Shown piece after piece: positions 44,611-53,702 of a stretch of 64,000 nt of DNA. Every line of letters begins with the position of its first letter. Positions within the stretch are counted from its first letter, which is position 1. Origin of the DNA: Flavobacterium potami (GTDB taxonomy: Bacteria > Bacteroidota > Bacteroidia > Flavobacteriales > Flavobacteriaceae); the NCBI RefSeq assembly GCF_020026915.1, contig NZ_JAINUY010000008.1:1-64000 (forward strand), read 5' to 3'. Under the pieces are notes generated by a model that saw only the letters and a list, made by a program, of their open reading frames with translations, was not told the DNA's origin and did no database searches. Made by a program: the position numbers and the translations under genes.

Positions 44611-45756
44611 CTAAAATCGATCAATCGCTTCTTGTACTTTTTCTTCTTTCACACATAATGAGAATCTGATATATCCTTCACCGTTGCTTCCAAAAATGGT
44701 TCCCGGTGTAATGAAAATATGTTTCTCATATAATATTTCGTCAATGAACTTCTCTGCTGATTCTATTCCTTCTGGAAGTTTAGCCCAAACAAAAAGCCCA
44801 ACTCCCTCTTTATATACTTTGCAGTTTAATTTTTCTGCTAGTTTTTCGGTCAATTCTCTACGGCGTTTGTAAATTTTGTTTTGATCTTCAAACCAAGATT
44901 TATCACATTTTAAAGCTGCAATTGCTCCTTTTTGAATTCCGTAGAACATACCGCTGTCCATGTTGCTTTTTACTTTTAGAACCGCATCGATAATTTCAGG
45001 ATTTCCTAAAACCATTCCGACTCTCCAACCTGCCATATTGAATGTTTTACTTAAAGAGTTTAGTTCTAAAGCCACTTCTTTCGCACCTTCAACTTGCAAT
45101 AAACTCATCGGATTATCATTCAAAACAAAACTATACGGATTATCATTAATCAATAATATGTTGTGTTTTTTAGCAAAAGCAACCAATTTTTCAAATAACG
45201 CTAAACTTCCTCTAGCTCCTGTCGGCATGTGCGGATAACCCAGCCACATTAATTTTACTTTCGAAAGATCTAATTTTTCTAAAGCTTCGAAGTCTGGTTC
45301 CCATGCATTTTCTTCTTTCAAATCATAATAAACTGGAACTGCTTCTACCAAATTGGTTACCGAAGTATAAGTTGGATAACCTGGATTCGGAATTAAAACA
45401 TGATCGCCTGGATTTAAAAATGCAAGCGAAATATGCATTATTCCTTCTTTTGAACCCATGAGCGGTAAAATCTCATTATTCGGATTCACTTCAACACCAA
45501 ACTGATTTTGATAAAAATCTGCCATCGCCTGCCTCATTTCTGGTAATCCCTGATAGCTTTGATAACCATGCCCATTCTCGTCCTGAATTGCTGAAGCTAC
45601 TGCTTCAATTACTGCTTTCGACGGACTCAAATCAGGGCTTCCAATTCCCATATTGATGATCGATTTTCCTTCAGACATCAGTTGTCTCACTTCTCTTAGT
45701 TTTGATGAGAAGTAGTATTCTTCAACTGTGTCTAATCGTTTTGCTGTTGTAATCAT
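44611..45756 (-). CDS. Class I PLP aminotransferase (aromatic/aspartate type)
   Basis: The 381-residue fold-type I aminotransferase has the PLP-lysine motif SLSKTFNMAGWRVG (Lys about 232) and NPGYPTYTS, INDNPYSF and SRKIDLY-class features. Given its operon it probably transaminates phenylpyruvate and 4-hydroxyphenylpyruvate to Phe and Tyr. It could be aspartate-specific by family alone. It follows pheA by 62 bases. Confidence 0.88.
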   Translation of the reverse strand: MITTAKRLDTVEEYYFSSKLREVRQLMSEGKSIINMGIGSPDLSPSKAVIEAVASAIQDENGHGYQSYQGLPEMRQAMADFYQNQFGVEVNPNNEILPLMGSKEGIMHISLAFLNPGDHVLIPNPGYPTYTSVTNLVEAVPVYYDLKEENAWEPDFEALEKLDLSKVKLMWLGYPHMPTGARGSLALFEKLVAFAKKHNILLINDNPYSFVLNDNPMSLLQVEGAKEVALELNSLSKTFNMAGWRVGMVLGNPEIIDAVLKVKSNMDSGMFYGIQKGAIAALKCDKSWFEDQNKIYKRRRELTEKLAEKLNCKVYKEGVGLFVWAKLPEGIESAEKFIDEILYEKHIFITPGTIFGSNGEGYIRFSLCVKEEKVQEAIDRF

Positions 45757-45818
45757 GATTTATATTTAATTTGCTTTAAGCTTTCTTTTTTGACTTTAAG
45801 ACTTTCTACTTTCCAACT

Positions 45819-46658
45819 TTAAGACTCACTTAAAGGTTTAGTGTTTTTATATTCTCCCAACACTTTAAAATATTCTGCCATTATGTTTAATAACGCTTTG
45901 GCTTTTGCAAAATCTTCGTATTTTTCGAATGTTACATCTACAAAAAATGAATATTTCCAAGGTGTTTCAATTTTTGGAAGCGACTGAATTTTTGTCAAAT
46001 TCAGTTTGCAGTCACTCATTACATTTAAAACAGCTGCTAAACTTCCTCTTTTATGATCTAATTCAAATTTTACAGAAGCTCTGTTGATTTCGCTTTCTGG
46101 CAAAAATGAATTTTGTTTTTTAATTATTACGAAACGAGTCATATTGTTTTTGATCGTTTGAATCGATGACGCAATAATATCTAAATCGTACATTTCTGAA
46201 GCCGTTACACTTGCAATTGCAGCAATTCCGGTTAATTGTTTTTCCTGAATTCTTCTTGCCGTTTCTGCTGTATCTTTATCCTCAACCAATTTGATATTTG
46301 GATATTGTTTTAAGAAATCCATACACTGCAAAAGTGCCATTGGGTGCGAATGAACTTCTCTGATATCTTCAATTTTCTGACCTTTTAAAGCCATTAAATT
46401 TTGCTGAATATTTAAATAATGCTCTCCAATAATGTGCAAATTATTCTTGTCGATCAAGGCGTAATTTGGGATAATCGGACCAGCAATCGAGTTTTCAATC
46501 GCCATAACCGCTTGGTCAGATTTTCCGGCAATAAGGCTGTCGATCAATTCTTCAAAAGATAAGCATTCATCAATATCCACATTTTCAGAGAAATACTCTT
46601 TTACAACCTGATGATGAAATGATCCTTTAATACCTTGTATTGCAATTTTCGTTGTCAT
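45819..46658 (-). CDS. pheA: Prephenate dehydratase
   Basis: The 279-residue protein has a prephenate dehydratase domain (about 5-185; AIQGIKGSFHHQ, VMAIENSIAGPI, ENNMTRF-type loop as NNMTRFVII) and a C-terminal ACT domain (about 195-270; ELDHKRGSLAAVLNVM, IQSLPK) expected to bind Phe as feedback inhibitor. It makes phenylpyruvate. It is the first structural gene behind the Phe/Tyr leader, and its ATG is only 6 bases past the terminator T-run. Confidence 0.92.
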   Translation of the reverse strand: MTTKIAIQGIKGSFHHQVVKEYFSENVDIDECLSFEELIDSLIAGKSDQAVMAIENSIAGPIIPNYALIDKNNLHIIGEHYLNIQQNLMALKGQKIEDIREVHSHPMALLQCMDFLKQYPNIKLVEDKDTAETARRIQEKQLTGIAAIASVTASEMYDLDIIASSIQTIKNNMTRFVIIKKQNSFLPESEINRASVKFELDHKRGSLAAVLNVMSDCKLNLTKIQSLPKIETPWKYSFFVDVTFEKYEDFAKAKALLNIMAEYFKVLGEYKNTKPLSES

Positions 46659-46664
46659 ATAGTC

Positions 46665-46693
46665 AAAAAAAAATCCTGATTTGCATCAGGATT
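46665..46693 (-). terminator. Leader terminator of the pheA operon
   Basis: A perfect 9-bp stem (AATCCTGAT with ATCAGGATT, 46672-46680 and 46685-46693) with a 4-base loop is followed on the minus strand by nine T. It ends 6 bases before the pheA ATG, so it must be bypassed for the operon to be expressed. Confidence 0.88.
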
Positions 46694-46750
46694 GTATATT
46701 AGTTTTATTTGTCTTAAATTTTATCTCAAATAACCATAGCACAATCCTGA
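46686..46750 (-). promoter_or_regulatory. Antiterminator of the pheA leader
   Basis: TCAGGATTGT (46750 to 46741, minus strand, inside the leader peptide gene) is perfectly complementary over 10 bases to ACAATCCTGA (46695 to 46686), which is the first arm of the terminator. Forming this pair excludes the terminator. A ribosome stalled at the Phe/Tyr codons (46791 to 46759) would leave the first strand free. Confidence 0.85.
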
Positions 46751-46806
46751 CTTCTACTAAAGAAGAAATAAAAGTTGTTGCTAAAATAAAAACGGTTAGT
46801 TGCCAT
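46726..46806 (-). CDS. Phe/Tyr-rich leader peptide of the pheA operon
   Basis: The frame ATG at 46806 to TGA at 46728-46726 encodes 26 residues. Residues 6-8 are FYF and 12-16 are FYFFF, giving 6 Phe and 2 Tyr in the 11 residues 6-16. It lies behind its own promoter and ends 33 bases before the terminator hairpin. This matches classical transcription attenuation leaders such as PheL. The gene is too short for standard gene callers. Confidence 0.85.
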   Translation of the reverse strand: MATNRFYFSNNFYFFFSRSQDCAMVI

Positions 46807-46835
46807 TTTGTTTGTGTTATTTTTTAAATTCTTTG

Positions 46836-46866
46836 CGAATGTATAAATTATTTTTAGTGCGCCAAA
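46836..46866 (-). promoter_or_regulatory. Promoter of the pheA leader and operon
   Basis: On the minus strand TTTG (46863-46866) precedes TACATTCG (46836-46843) with a 19-base spacer. The -7 box matches TAnnTTTG except for one base. The leader ATG is about 30 bases downstream. Confidence 0.55.
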
Positions 46867-46869
46867 AAA

Positions 46870-47121
46870 AAGATTGCATTTTATGAAACAAAAAAGGATT
46901 TCTTAACAAATTTAGCAGGTTTTGTATGATAATATAAAAAAATCGGCTTAAAATGAGAATATTGAATTGAGGTTCTGAGGTTTTGAGATGCTAAGTGGCT
47001 GAGTTTTTTTGCCACGAATTCACGAATTAATACAAATCTTTGAGGTTATTTAATTCAAATTGCACTAATTAACCGCATAGATTTTCAAAAATAAATTCGT
47101 GAATTCGTGGCTATCACACCC
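46870..47121. repeat. Intergenic repeats incl. CACGAATTC palindrome (copy 2)
   Basis: GCCACGAATTCACGAATT (47011-47028) and AATTCGTGAATTCGTGGC (47094-47111) are perfect inverted copies. The right arm reaches close to the stop of the DUF1501 gene at 47122. A unit resembling AGGTTCTGAGG...GATGCTAAG (about 46971-46999) recurs at 49748-49787. No gene is seen in this stretch. Confidence 0.75.
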
Positions 47122-48285
47122 TCAAAACAATCCAGAAACTGGTTTATTCATAATTCCGATTTTAGAATAATCAAAATCCATTTTTTGTTTTAGTAATGAG
47201 GCATAGACACTTCTAAAATCTATTTCGTATTTTAAATCGCCGTTGTCTAAGTCTGCTAAGTTTGGATTTTTTCCTAGAATAGTTCCTTTATTATTTCCTC
47301 CAATTATGAACATTGGCGCAGCAGTTCCGTGATCGGTTCCGTTTCCATTGTCTTTTACTCTTCGTCCAAATTCTGAGAAAACTACTATGGTTACATTTTG
47401 AAGTAATTGCGCTTGTTTTAAATCACTGTAAAAACTATAAAGTGCATCATTCAAATCTCCCAGTCTTTTTTCGTGAATGGCAAGCTGATTATCATGCGTG
47501 TCAAATCCGCCGAGAGAAGTGTAATAAACTTTCGAGTTTAGATTTCCTTTTATCAATCTGGAAATCCATTCTAAGTTTTTAGACAATTCTGTTTTCGGAT
47601 AACTGATTTCATTCTTCGATTTGGCCAATGCTTTTTGGATTTCATCTGAACCTTCGGTAACCGAATTGGCAATCTTTCGAACAAAATCCAAATGTGGATT
47701 TTGAGACAAAGTCACATTCTCTTCTTTAGATTTCACTTTAAATCGGTTTGGATCTTTTATGGTGATAAAATTCGGCTCGACTCCTTTTAAAGCCAAATTA
47801 TCAATCGAATCTAAATTGATTCCAGCCGTCGCCTGATGTCCGTTACATTGTAAGTCCAGAAATCTTCCAAGCCAGCCTTCATTAATATATTTATTAGAAT
47901 CGGTTGCCGTTTGCCAAATTTCCTGGCTTCTAAAATGCGAACGAATAGGTTCTGGATAACCGACATTCTGAATTACAGTCAAATCTCCGTTTTGCTGCAT
48001 TTGAGCGAAATCTTTCAACGAAGGGTGAAATGCCATTCCTTTATTTTTCCCAACAACAACATCTTTATTTAGAGCAATTTTTGTTCTTAAATCATAATAT
48101 AATGGATCGTCGTATGGAATAAAAGTATTTAAACCGTCGTTTCCTCCATTTAGCTGCACAAAAACAATGCATTGTTCTCCAACAACTAAATTAGTCTGTG
48201 AACCAAAAGCGTGTAAAAAATCAGGCAATACAAGCATCCCGCCTGTAAAAGTTCCTGTCAATGTTAGAAAACTTCTTCTGTTCAT
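47122..48285 (-). CDS. DUF1501 family protein (twin-arginine signal)
   Basis: The 387-residue protein begins MNRRSFLTLTGTFTGG, a Tat-type signal, and shows the DUF1501 alkaline-phosphatase-superfamily motifs (QLNGGNDGLNTFIPY, DLQCNG, TDHGTAAPMFIIGG, YTSLGGFDTHDNQ). The partner gene DUF1800 lies 13 bases upstream and is translated first. The pair is widespread and uncharacterised; export of a folded metalloprotein is likely. Confidence 0.9.
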   Translation of the reverse strand: MNRRSFLTLTGTFTGGMLVLPDFLHAFGSQTNLVVGEQCIVFVQLNGGNDGLNTFIPYDDPLYYDLRTKIALNKDVVVGKNKGMAFHPSLKDFAQMQQNGDLTVIQNVGYPEPIRSHFRSQEIWQTATDSNKYINEGWLGRFLDLQCNGHQATAGINLDSIDNLALKGVEPNFITIKDPNRFKVKSKEENVTLSQNPHLDFVRKIANSVTEGSDEIQKALAKSKNEISYPKTELSKNLEWISRLIKGNLNSKVYYTSLGGFDTHDNQLAIHEKRLGDLNDALYSFYSDLKQAQLLQNVTIVVFSEFGRRVKDNGNGTDHGTAAPMFIIGGNNKGTILGKNPNLADLDNGDLKYEIDFRSVYASLLKQKMDFDYSKIGIMNKPVSGLF

Positions 48286-48298
48286 GATTTCTTATTTT

Positions 48299-49696
48299 CT
48301 AAATTAATTGATATTCTGGCAATTTTGTAATATAATTGAATACGCGAACAACTGCAAAATCAGCATGAGGTTCCTTCGGGTCAAAATCGTATTTCAAAAG
48401 TTTTTCCATGTCTTTTTGAGCTGAATCGCTGACGGTAAACAATAACCGGTTTGACAATTCAGAAATTATGGTTTTATTATTTCCGTTTGAATCAAAAACG
48501 ACTTTTACATCGGCTTTTTCATATTCTGATTTTTCTTTTTCTACGCCATTCATCATGGTTTTCAAAACCTTTCGACTAAGGCTTTTGCCACTGCATAATA
48601 AATCGGCTGTATTATTTCTTTGCAGATAAATCTGCGATGTCAGCCAGGAATTTCCACCGTCCCAACCTTTTACATTTACCTGATTATACAAATCCATTCC
48701 TTGCTGTTTTATGAATGCCATAATTGCAGCGTCATCAACATTATCGATCTGCAATTCATCATAAAGCTGTAAAATATAAACCAGCGGATTTTTGATTTTA
48801 TTTCCTGAATTCTCTTTCGAAAATTCTTCCGTAAAAATCTTAGTCAGTAAAGGCTGGATTTCGAATTTTTCTTTTCTAAAATAATCTCCGTAATAGGTTA
48901 CCAAATCTTCTGGCGGATTATCATATATAAACCATTTTAGAATTTTTCTGGTAATGAGATACGGAATGTTTTTCTGTTCAAAAATAATATCGACTAAATC
49001 ATCGGCTTTCCAGTTTCCGGTTTTCCCGAAATAGGTTTTATCGCTGTTGTCTTCTATATTTTTTCGGTAAACCGCACCATCATCGCCAATGTTCAAACCC
49101 GCTAGTGCTTTTGCTCCGTTTTTAATGTCGTTTTCTGTATAATTCCCAATTCCGATAGTAAATAACTCTAACAATTCACGACTTAGGTTTTCGTTTACTT
49201 TTCCTTTTTTGTTGTCGCCGTTATCGAGATATCGCACCATTGCATTCGATTTCAGAATCTGTTTGGTCAATTCTTTAAAATTGCCAAAAGCATTTTCTCG
49301 TAAAATCATATGGTGCTGATAAATCCAGTAGTTGATTTTTACTTTTTGTGAAGTCGACACGAAGTGATTGTGCCAGAAACAAACCATATTTTCACGGAGC
49401 GGAAATTCATCCGTACGCATTTTAGCAATCCACCATTTTTTAAATGCGGCATTTGCCTGATTTTCTTTTTTCTGAAATTCTTTTCTGGTTTCGGGTCCTG
49501 AGATTTTTATTTGTTCTCTAATCTCCTTTAATTCTAAAGTGGTTTTAGGCTGATCCTGCAGAAAATCTGGAAATTGTTTATCAAATTTGGAATTATAGGA
49601 ATGTTTTAGAAACTTTTCTAATCCTAATTTTTCAATTTGAACAGCTTGTTTTCCTGAAAAACCTAATCGTAATGACCAAATATTGCTTTTTTTCAT
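48299..49696 (-). CDS. DUF1800 family protein
   Basis: The 465-residue protein has DUF1800 features: RLGFSGKQAV near the start, ENMVCFWHNHFVS, NLSRELLELFTIGIGNYTE and WLTSQIYLQRNN. It is the upstream partner of the DUF1501 gene in one transcript. The function of the pair is not established; I see no clear signal peptide in this member. Confidence 0.9.
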   Translation of the reverse strand: MKKSNIWSLRLGFSGKQAVQIEKLGLEKFLKHSYNSKFDKQFPDFLQDQPKTTLELKEIREQIKISGPETRKEFQKKENQANAAFKKWWIAKMRTDEFPLRENMVCFWHNHFVSTSQKVKINYWIYQHHMILRENAFGNFKELTKQILKSNAMVRYLDNGDNKKGKVNENLSRELLELFTIGIGNYTENDIKNGAKALAGLNIGDDGAVYRKNIEDNSDKTYFGKTGNWKADDLVDIIFEQKNIPYLITRKILKWFIYDNPPEDLVTYYGDYFRKEKFEIQPLLTKIFTEEFSKENSGNKIKNPLVYILQLYDELQIDNVDDAAIMAFIKQQGMDLYNQVNVKGWDGGNSWLTSQIYLQRNNTADLLCSGKSLSRKVLKTMMNGVEKEKSEYEKADVKVVFDSNGNNKTIISELSNRLLFTVSDSAQKDMEKLLKYDFDPKEPHADFAVVRVFNYITKLPEYQLI

Positions 49697-50067
49697 AATT
49701 CAGAAATTATTACAATAAGACTCGATTCTCTTTTAAAGGTTTAAAGGAGAAGGTTCTGAGTTACTTAGATGCTAAGGTGCTAAGTTTTGAAAAGGTCTTT
49801 GGTATTAATTAGAACGGGAGAATTTGGAGGATATTGTTATTGTGAAACAAACAAAATCATGTTAGGCTTTTATTCACGCAATCAAAATCAAATATAACCC
49901 ACGGTTTCAACCGTGGGAAACGTATGATGCTCCTCTTTGCGTTCCCACGGTTGAAACCGTGGGCTATGTTTAAATTCGTTGTCATTAAAAAACACAAAAA
50001 AGCAGTTATCAAAAATGACAACTGCTTTTTATATATCAAATTAAAATCTTAGATCTAAAATTTACAA
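49697..50067. repeat. Intergenic region with CCCACGGTTTCAACCGTGGG palindrome
   Basis: Copies of the CCCACGG-type unit lie at 49891-49919 (as CCCACGGTTTCAACCGTGGG) and 49942-49970, and together form a larger inverted repeat. An apparent 60-codon frame across it (49857-50039, minus) is made of the palindrome and is not a gene. A CTGAG...GATGCTAAG unit lies at 49756-49787. Confidence 0.7.
49997..50030 (-). terminator. Terminator of nrdA
   Basis: AAAAAGCAGTT (49997-50007) pairs perfectly with AACTGCTTTTT (50020-50030). On the minus strand it is followed by TTGTGTTTTTT. It lies 38 bases past the nrdA stop. Confidence 0.85.
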
Positions 50068-52461
50068 TTAACTTCCACACATTTCACAATCCTCTGGACC
50101 TGCCGCTTGTGCTTTTAATAACATTGCTTTGTAATCTTCAACGCTAATTGGTTCACTTTCCTGAACTAAAGAAGGAGCTGTTTCTTCTTTTTTATCGTTG
50201 TTTAATGTGAATTTAATCGCATCTACAGCTGCTTTTGTTCTTAAGTAATACATTCCTGTTTTCAAACCAGACTGCCAAGCGTAGAAGTGCATTGACGTCA
50301 ATTTAGAATAGTTTGCATCCTGCATAAACAAGTTCAACGATTGAGATTGGTCAATAAAGTAACCTCTTTGACGAGACATATCGATAATATCTTTCATCGA
50401 CATTTCCCAAACTGTTTTATAAAGGTCTTTTAAGTCTTGCGGAATAACTTCAATGTTTTGAACAGATCCGTTATGACGCATAATTTCCTGTTTCAACGTT
50501 TCGTTCCACAAACCTCTTTCTACTAAATCGTGAAGTAAATGTTTGTTTACTACGATAAATTCTCCAGACAATACACGACGTGTGTAAATGTTTGATGTGT
50601 AAGGTTCGAAAGCTTCGTTGTTTCCAAGAATTTGAGAAGTCGAAGCAGTTGGCATTGGCGCAACTAACAATGAGTTACGAACTCCATGTTCTACAACTTC
50701 TTTTCTTAAAGAAGCCCAGTCCCAACGACCAGATAATTCCTCATCTTTCATTCCCCACATATTGTGTTGGAATTCTCCTTGTGACATTGGAGAACCTTCG
50801 AAAGTTGAGTAAGGTCCTTCTTCTTTTGCCATTTCCATAGAAGCAGTTACAGCAGCGAAATATAATGTTTCGAAAATTTCTTGATTCAGTTTTTTAGCCT
50901 CATCACTTGTAAAAGGCATACGAAGCATAATGAAAGCATCTGCTAAACCTTGCACTCCTAATCCAACTGGACGGTGACGCATGTTTGAGTTTTCAGCTTC
51001 TTTTACTGGATAGTAGTTTCTGTCGATTACTTTGTTCAAGTTACGAGTTACACGTTTTGTGACGTTGTAAAGTGCTTGGTGATCAAATTGTCCGTTTTCA
51101 ACAAACATTGGTAATGAGATCGAAGCTAAGTTACAAACTGCAATTTCATCTTTAGAGGTAAACTCCATAATCTCTGTACACAAGTTAGAAGAACGAATAG
51201 TCCCTAAATTCTTGTGGTTCGATTTACGGTTTGCTGCATCTTTGTACAACATATATGGTGTTCCGGTCTCGATTTGAGATTCAAGGATTTTCTCCCATAA
51301 CTCACGAGCACGGATTGTTTTTCTCCCTTTTCCTCTGAATTCGTAATCTGTATATAATGCTTCGAATTCATCTCCGTAAACATCATATAATCCTGGACAT
51401 TCGTTTGGACACATTAAAGTCCAAGTTGAATCTTCCTGAACACGTTTCATGAATAAATCTGAAGTCCACATAGCGAAGAATAAATCTCTCGCACGCATTT
51501 CTTCTTTTCCAGTGTTTTTCTTTAAATCCAAAAATTCAAAGATATCGGCATGCCAAGTTTCGATGTAAATCGCAAAACTACCTTTACGTTTTCCACCACC
51601 TTGATCTACATAACGTGCCGTATCGTTGTAAACTCTCAACATCGGAACAATTCCGTTTGAAGTTCCGTTTGTACCGCGAATATAAGATCCAGTTGCACGA
51701 ACATTATGAATAGAAAGTCCGATTCCTCCCGCTGACTGCGAGATTTTTGCTGTTTGTTTTAATGTATCGTAAATACCGTCAATACTATCATCTTGCATTG
51801 CCAAAAGGAAACAAGAAGACATTTGTGGTTTTGGAGTTCCTGCGTTGAACAATGTTGGCGTTGCATGCGTAAAGAACTTTTTAGACATCAAATCGTAAGT
51901 CTCGATAACCGATTTTAAATCGTCTAAGTGAATACCAACAGAAACACGCATTAACATGTGTTGCGGACGCTCAACGATTTTTCCGTTTATTTTAAGAAGA
52001 TAAGAACGCTCTAAGGTTTTGAAACCAAAGTAATCGTAATTAAAATCTCTTGTATAAATAATATGAGAATCTAAAAAGGCAGCATTTTCCTGAATCACTT
52101 TAAATACGTCATCGGCAATTAATGGAGCATCCTGTCCATTTCTTGGATTCACGTAGTTGTACATATCTTTCATCGTTTCAGAGAAAGATTTTTTAGTATT
52201 TGAATGTAGATTCGAAATAGCGATACGAGCTGCCAATTGTGCATAATCTGGATGCGCAATAGTCATAGAAGCTGCCGTTTCTGCTGCAAGATTATCTAAT
52301 TCAGAAGTCGAAACCCCATCATACAATCCTTCGATAACTCTCATGGCTACCTTAACAGGATCTACAAGCTCATTCAAGCCGTAACACAATTTTTTGATTC
52401 TTTCTGTAATCTTATCAAACATTACCGGCTCTCTGTGGCCATCTCTTTTTACTACATACAT
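50068..52461 (-). CDS. nrdA: Ribonucleoside-diphosphate reductase, alpha subunit
   Basis: The 797-residue class Ia large subunit has an N-terminal ATP-cone (VVKRDGHREPVMFDKITERI), a catalytic core with NLCTEIMEFTS and PMPTASTSQILGNNEAFEPYTSNIYTRR, and the C-terminal redox pair in CEMCGS (last 6 residues). It reduces NDPs to dNDPs with the small subunit encoded upstream. The 263-base gap to nrdB is long for a subunit pair, and a hairpin lies in it. Confidence 0.96.
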   Translation of the reverse strand: MYVVKRDGHREPVMFDKITERIKKLCYGLNELVDPVKVAMRVIEGLYDGVSTSELDNLAAETAASMTIAHPDYAQLAARIAISNLHSNTKKSFSETMKDMYNYVNPRNGQDAPLIADDVFKVIQENAAFLDSHIIYTRDFNYDYFGFKTLERSYLLKINGKIVERPQHMLMRVSVGIHLDDLKSVIETYDLMSKKFFTHATPTLFNAGTPKPQMSSCFLLAMQDDSIDGIYDTLKQTAKISQSAGGIGLSIHNVRATGSYIRGTNGTSNGIVPMLRVYNDTARYVDQGGGKRKGSFAIYIETWHADIFEFLDLKKNTGKEEMRARDLFFAMWTSDLFMKRVQEDSTWTLMCPNECPGLYDVYGDEFEALYTDYEFRGKGRKTIRARELWEKILESQIETGTPYMLYKDAANRKSNHKNLGTIRSSNLCTEIMEFTSKDEIAVCNLASISLPMFVENGQFDHQALYNVTKRVTRNLNKVIDRNYYPVKEAENSNMRHRPVGLGVQGLADAFIMLRMPFTSDEAKKLNQEIFETLYFAAVTASMEMAKEEGPYSTFEGSPMSQGEFQHNMWGMKDEELSGRWDWASLRKEVVEHGVRNSLLVAPMPTASTSQILGNNEAFEPYTSNIYTRRVLSGEFIVVNKHLLHDLVERGLWNETLKQEIMRHNGSVQNIEVIPQDLKDLYKTVWEMSMKDIIDMSRQRGYFIDQSQSLNLFMQDANYSKLTSMHFYAWQSGLKTGMYYLRTKAAVDAIKFTLNNDKKEETAPSLVQESEPISVEDYKAMLLKAQAAGPEDCEMCGS

Positions 52462-52549
52462 AAGCTTACCTTTTATGGTTATTGAAAAAATGAAAGTACA
52501 AGGAGAACGAACTCCAGCACTTAAACATTGCGTGTTTTTAAATTATTTT

Positions 52550-52571
52550 TTGAGAATTACCGAATTCTCAA
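52550..52571. other. Hairpin in the nrdB-nrdA gap
   Basis: TTGAGAATT (52550-52558) pairs perfectly with AATTCTCAA (52563-52571) around a 4-base loop. It is in the 263-base interval, where I see no NrdR-like box and no riboswitch. A partial -7 match (TACTTTCA, 52491-52498) suggests nrdA may have its own promoter. Confidence 0.4.
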
Positions 52572-52724
52572 TAGTTACTCTTTTCAAATTCGAAATTCGA
52601 ATTTAAATGCGTCATAAATTGTTATTGAACCTGCGACTTGGGGAAAGAGATTCAACCTTAAAAAATATTTTGTAATCTTTCTTTAGCGTTACTGAGAAGA
52701 TCAGGCGCTAAAAGTATTTGTTAC

Positions 52725-53702
52725 CTAAAAATCTGCATCAAATGAAATTTTTTGAGCATCGCTATCCGTGTTCATAACACCAGATTTTTGATACTCTGCA
52801 ACACGTTTTTCAAAGAAATTAGTTTTTCCCTGAAGAGAGATCATGTCCATAAAATCAAACGGATTCGCTGATCCATACACACGCTCACAACCTAATTCTA
52901 CCAAAAGTCTATCAGCAACAAACTCTAAATACTGTGTCATCAGAGTTGCATTCATACCAATTAAACTTACTGGAAGAGATTCTGTAACAAATTGTCTTTC
53001 GATATCTAAAGCATCAACAATGATTTCTTTAATTCTATCTTTTGGCACTTTGTTTACCAAATGGTGATTATGCAAGTGAACAGCAAAATCACAATGTACG
53101 CCTTCGTCACGAGAAATCAACTCATTAGAGAAAGTTAAACCTGGCATAAGTCCACGTTTTTTCAACCAATAAATCGAACAGAAAGCACCTGAGAAAAAGA
53201 TTCCTTCAACGGCAGCAAAAGCAATAAGCCTTTCAGCAAACGAATCTGACTCGATCCATTTTAAAGCCCATTCTCCTTTTTTAGCAATTGCAGGGAATAC
53301 TTCCAAAGCATTAAACAATTCTGTTTTTTCTGCTTCGTCTTTAACGTAAGTATCAATTAATAAAGAATACGTCTCACTGTGGATATTCTCCATCATGATT
53401 TGAAATCCGTAGAAGAATTTCGCTTCAGCGTATTGTACTTCATTAACAAAGTTTTCAGCAAGGTTTTCGTTTACGATTCCATCAGAAGCCGCAAAGAATG
53501 CTAAAATATGTTTAATGAAATATCTTTCGTCGTCATTCAACTTATTATTCCAGTCTGTCAAATCCTGGTGTAAGTCAATTTCTTCAGCAGTCCAAAAACT
53601 TGCTTCCATCTTCTTGTACCATTCCCAAATATCATGATGTTTAATCGGAAAAATAACGAAGCGATTTTTATTTTCTTGTAATATTGGTTCGATTTGTGAC
53701 AT
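52725..53702 (-). CDS. nrdB: Ribonucleoside-diphosphate reductase, beta subunit
   Basis: The 325-residue ferritin-like small subunit has iron ligands in FWTAEEIDL, ENIHSETYSLL and SRDEGVHCDFAVHLHNHH. It carries a tyrosine (FFYGFQIMMENIHSE) consistent with a class Ia radical site. It supplies the radical to NrdA. It is upstream of nrdA. A near -7 element (AATCTTTG on the minus strand, 53753-53760) lies 51 bases upstream. Confidence 0.95.
   Translation of the reverse strand: MSQIEPILQENKNRFVIFPIKHHDIWEWYKKMEASFWTAEEIDLHQDLTDWNNKLNDDERYFIKHILAFFAASDGIVNENLAENFVNEVQYAEAKFFYGFQIMMENIHSETYSLLIDTYVKDEAEKTELFNALEVFPAIAKKGEWALKWIESDSFAERLIAFAAVEGIFFSGAFCSIYWLKKRGLMPGLTFSNELISRDEGVHCDFAVHLHNHHLVNKVPKDRIKEIIVDALDIERQFVTESLPVSLIGMNATLMTQYLEFVADRLLVELGCERVYGSANPFDFMDMISLQGKTNFFEKRVAEYQKSGVMNTDSDAQKISFDADF

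Noticed and set aside
49857..50039. A 60-codon minus-strand frame
   Set aside because: It is formed by the CCCACGG palindrome and a T-rich tail, and has no gene-like features.
52462..52724. A B12 riboswitch or NrdR box in the nrdB-nrdA gap
   Set aside because: I could not find the conserved sequence of either. The reductase is class Ia, not B12-dependent.
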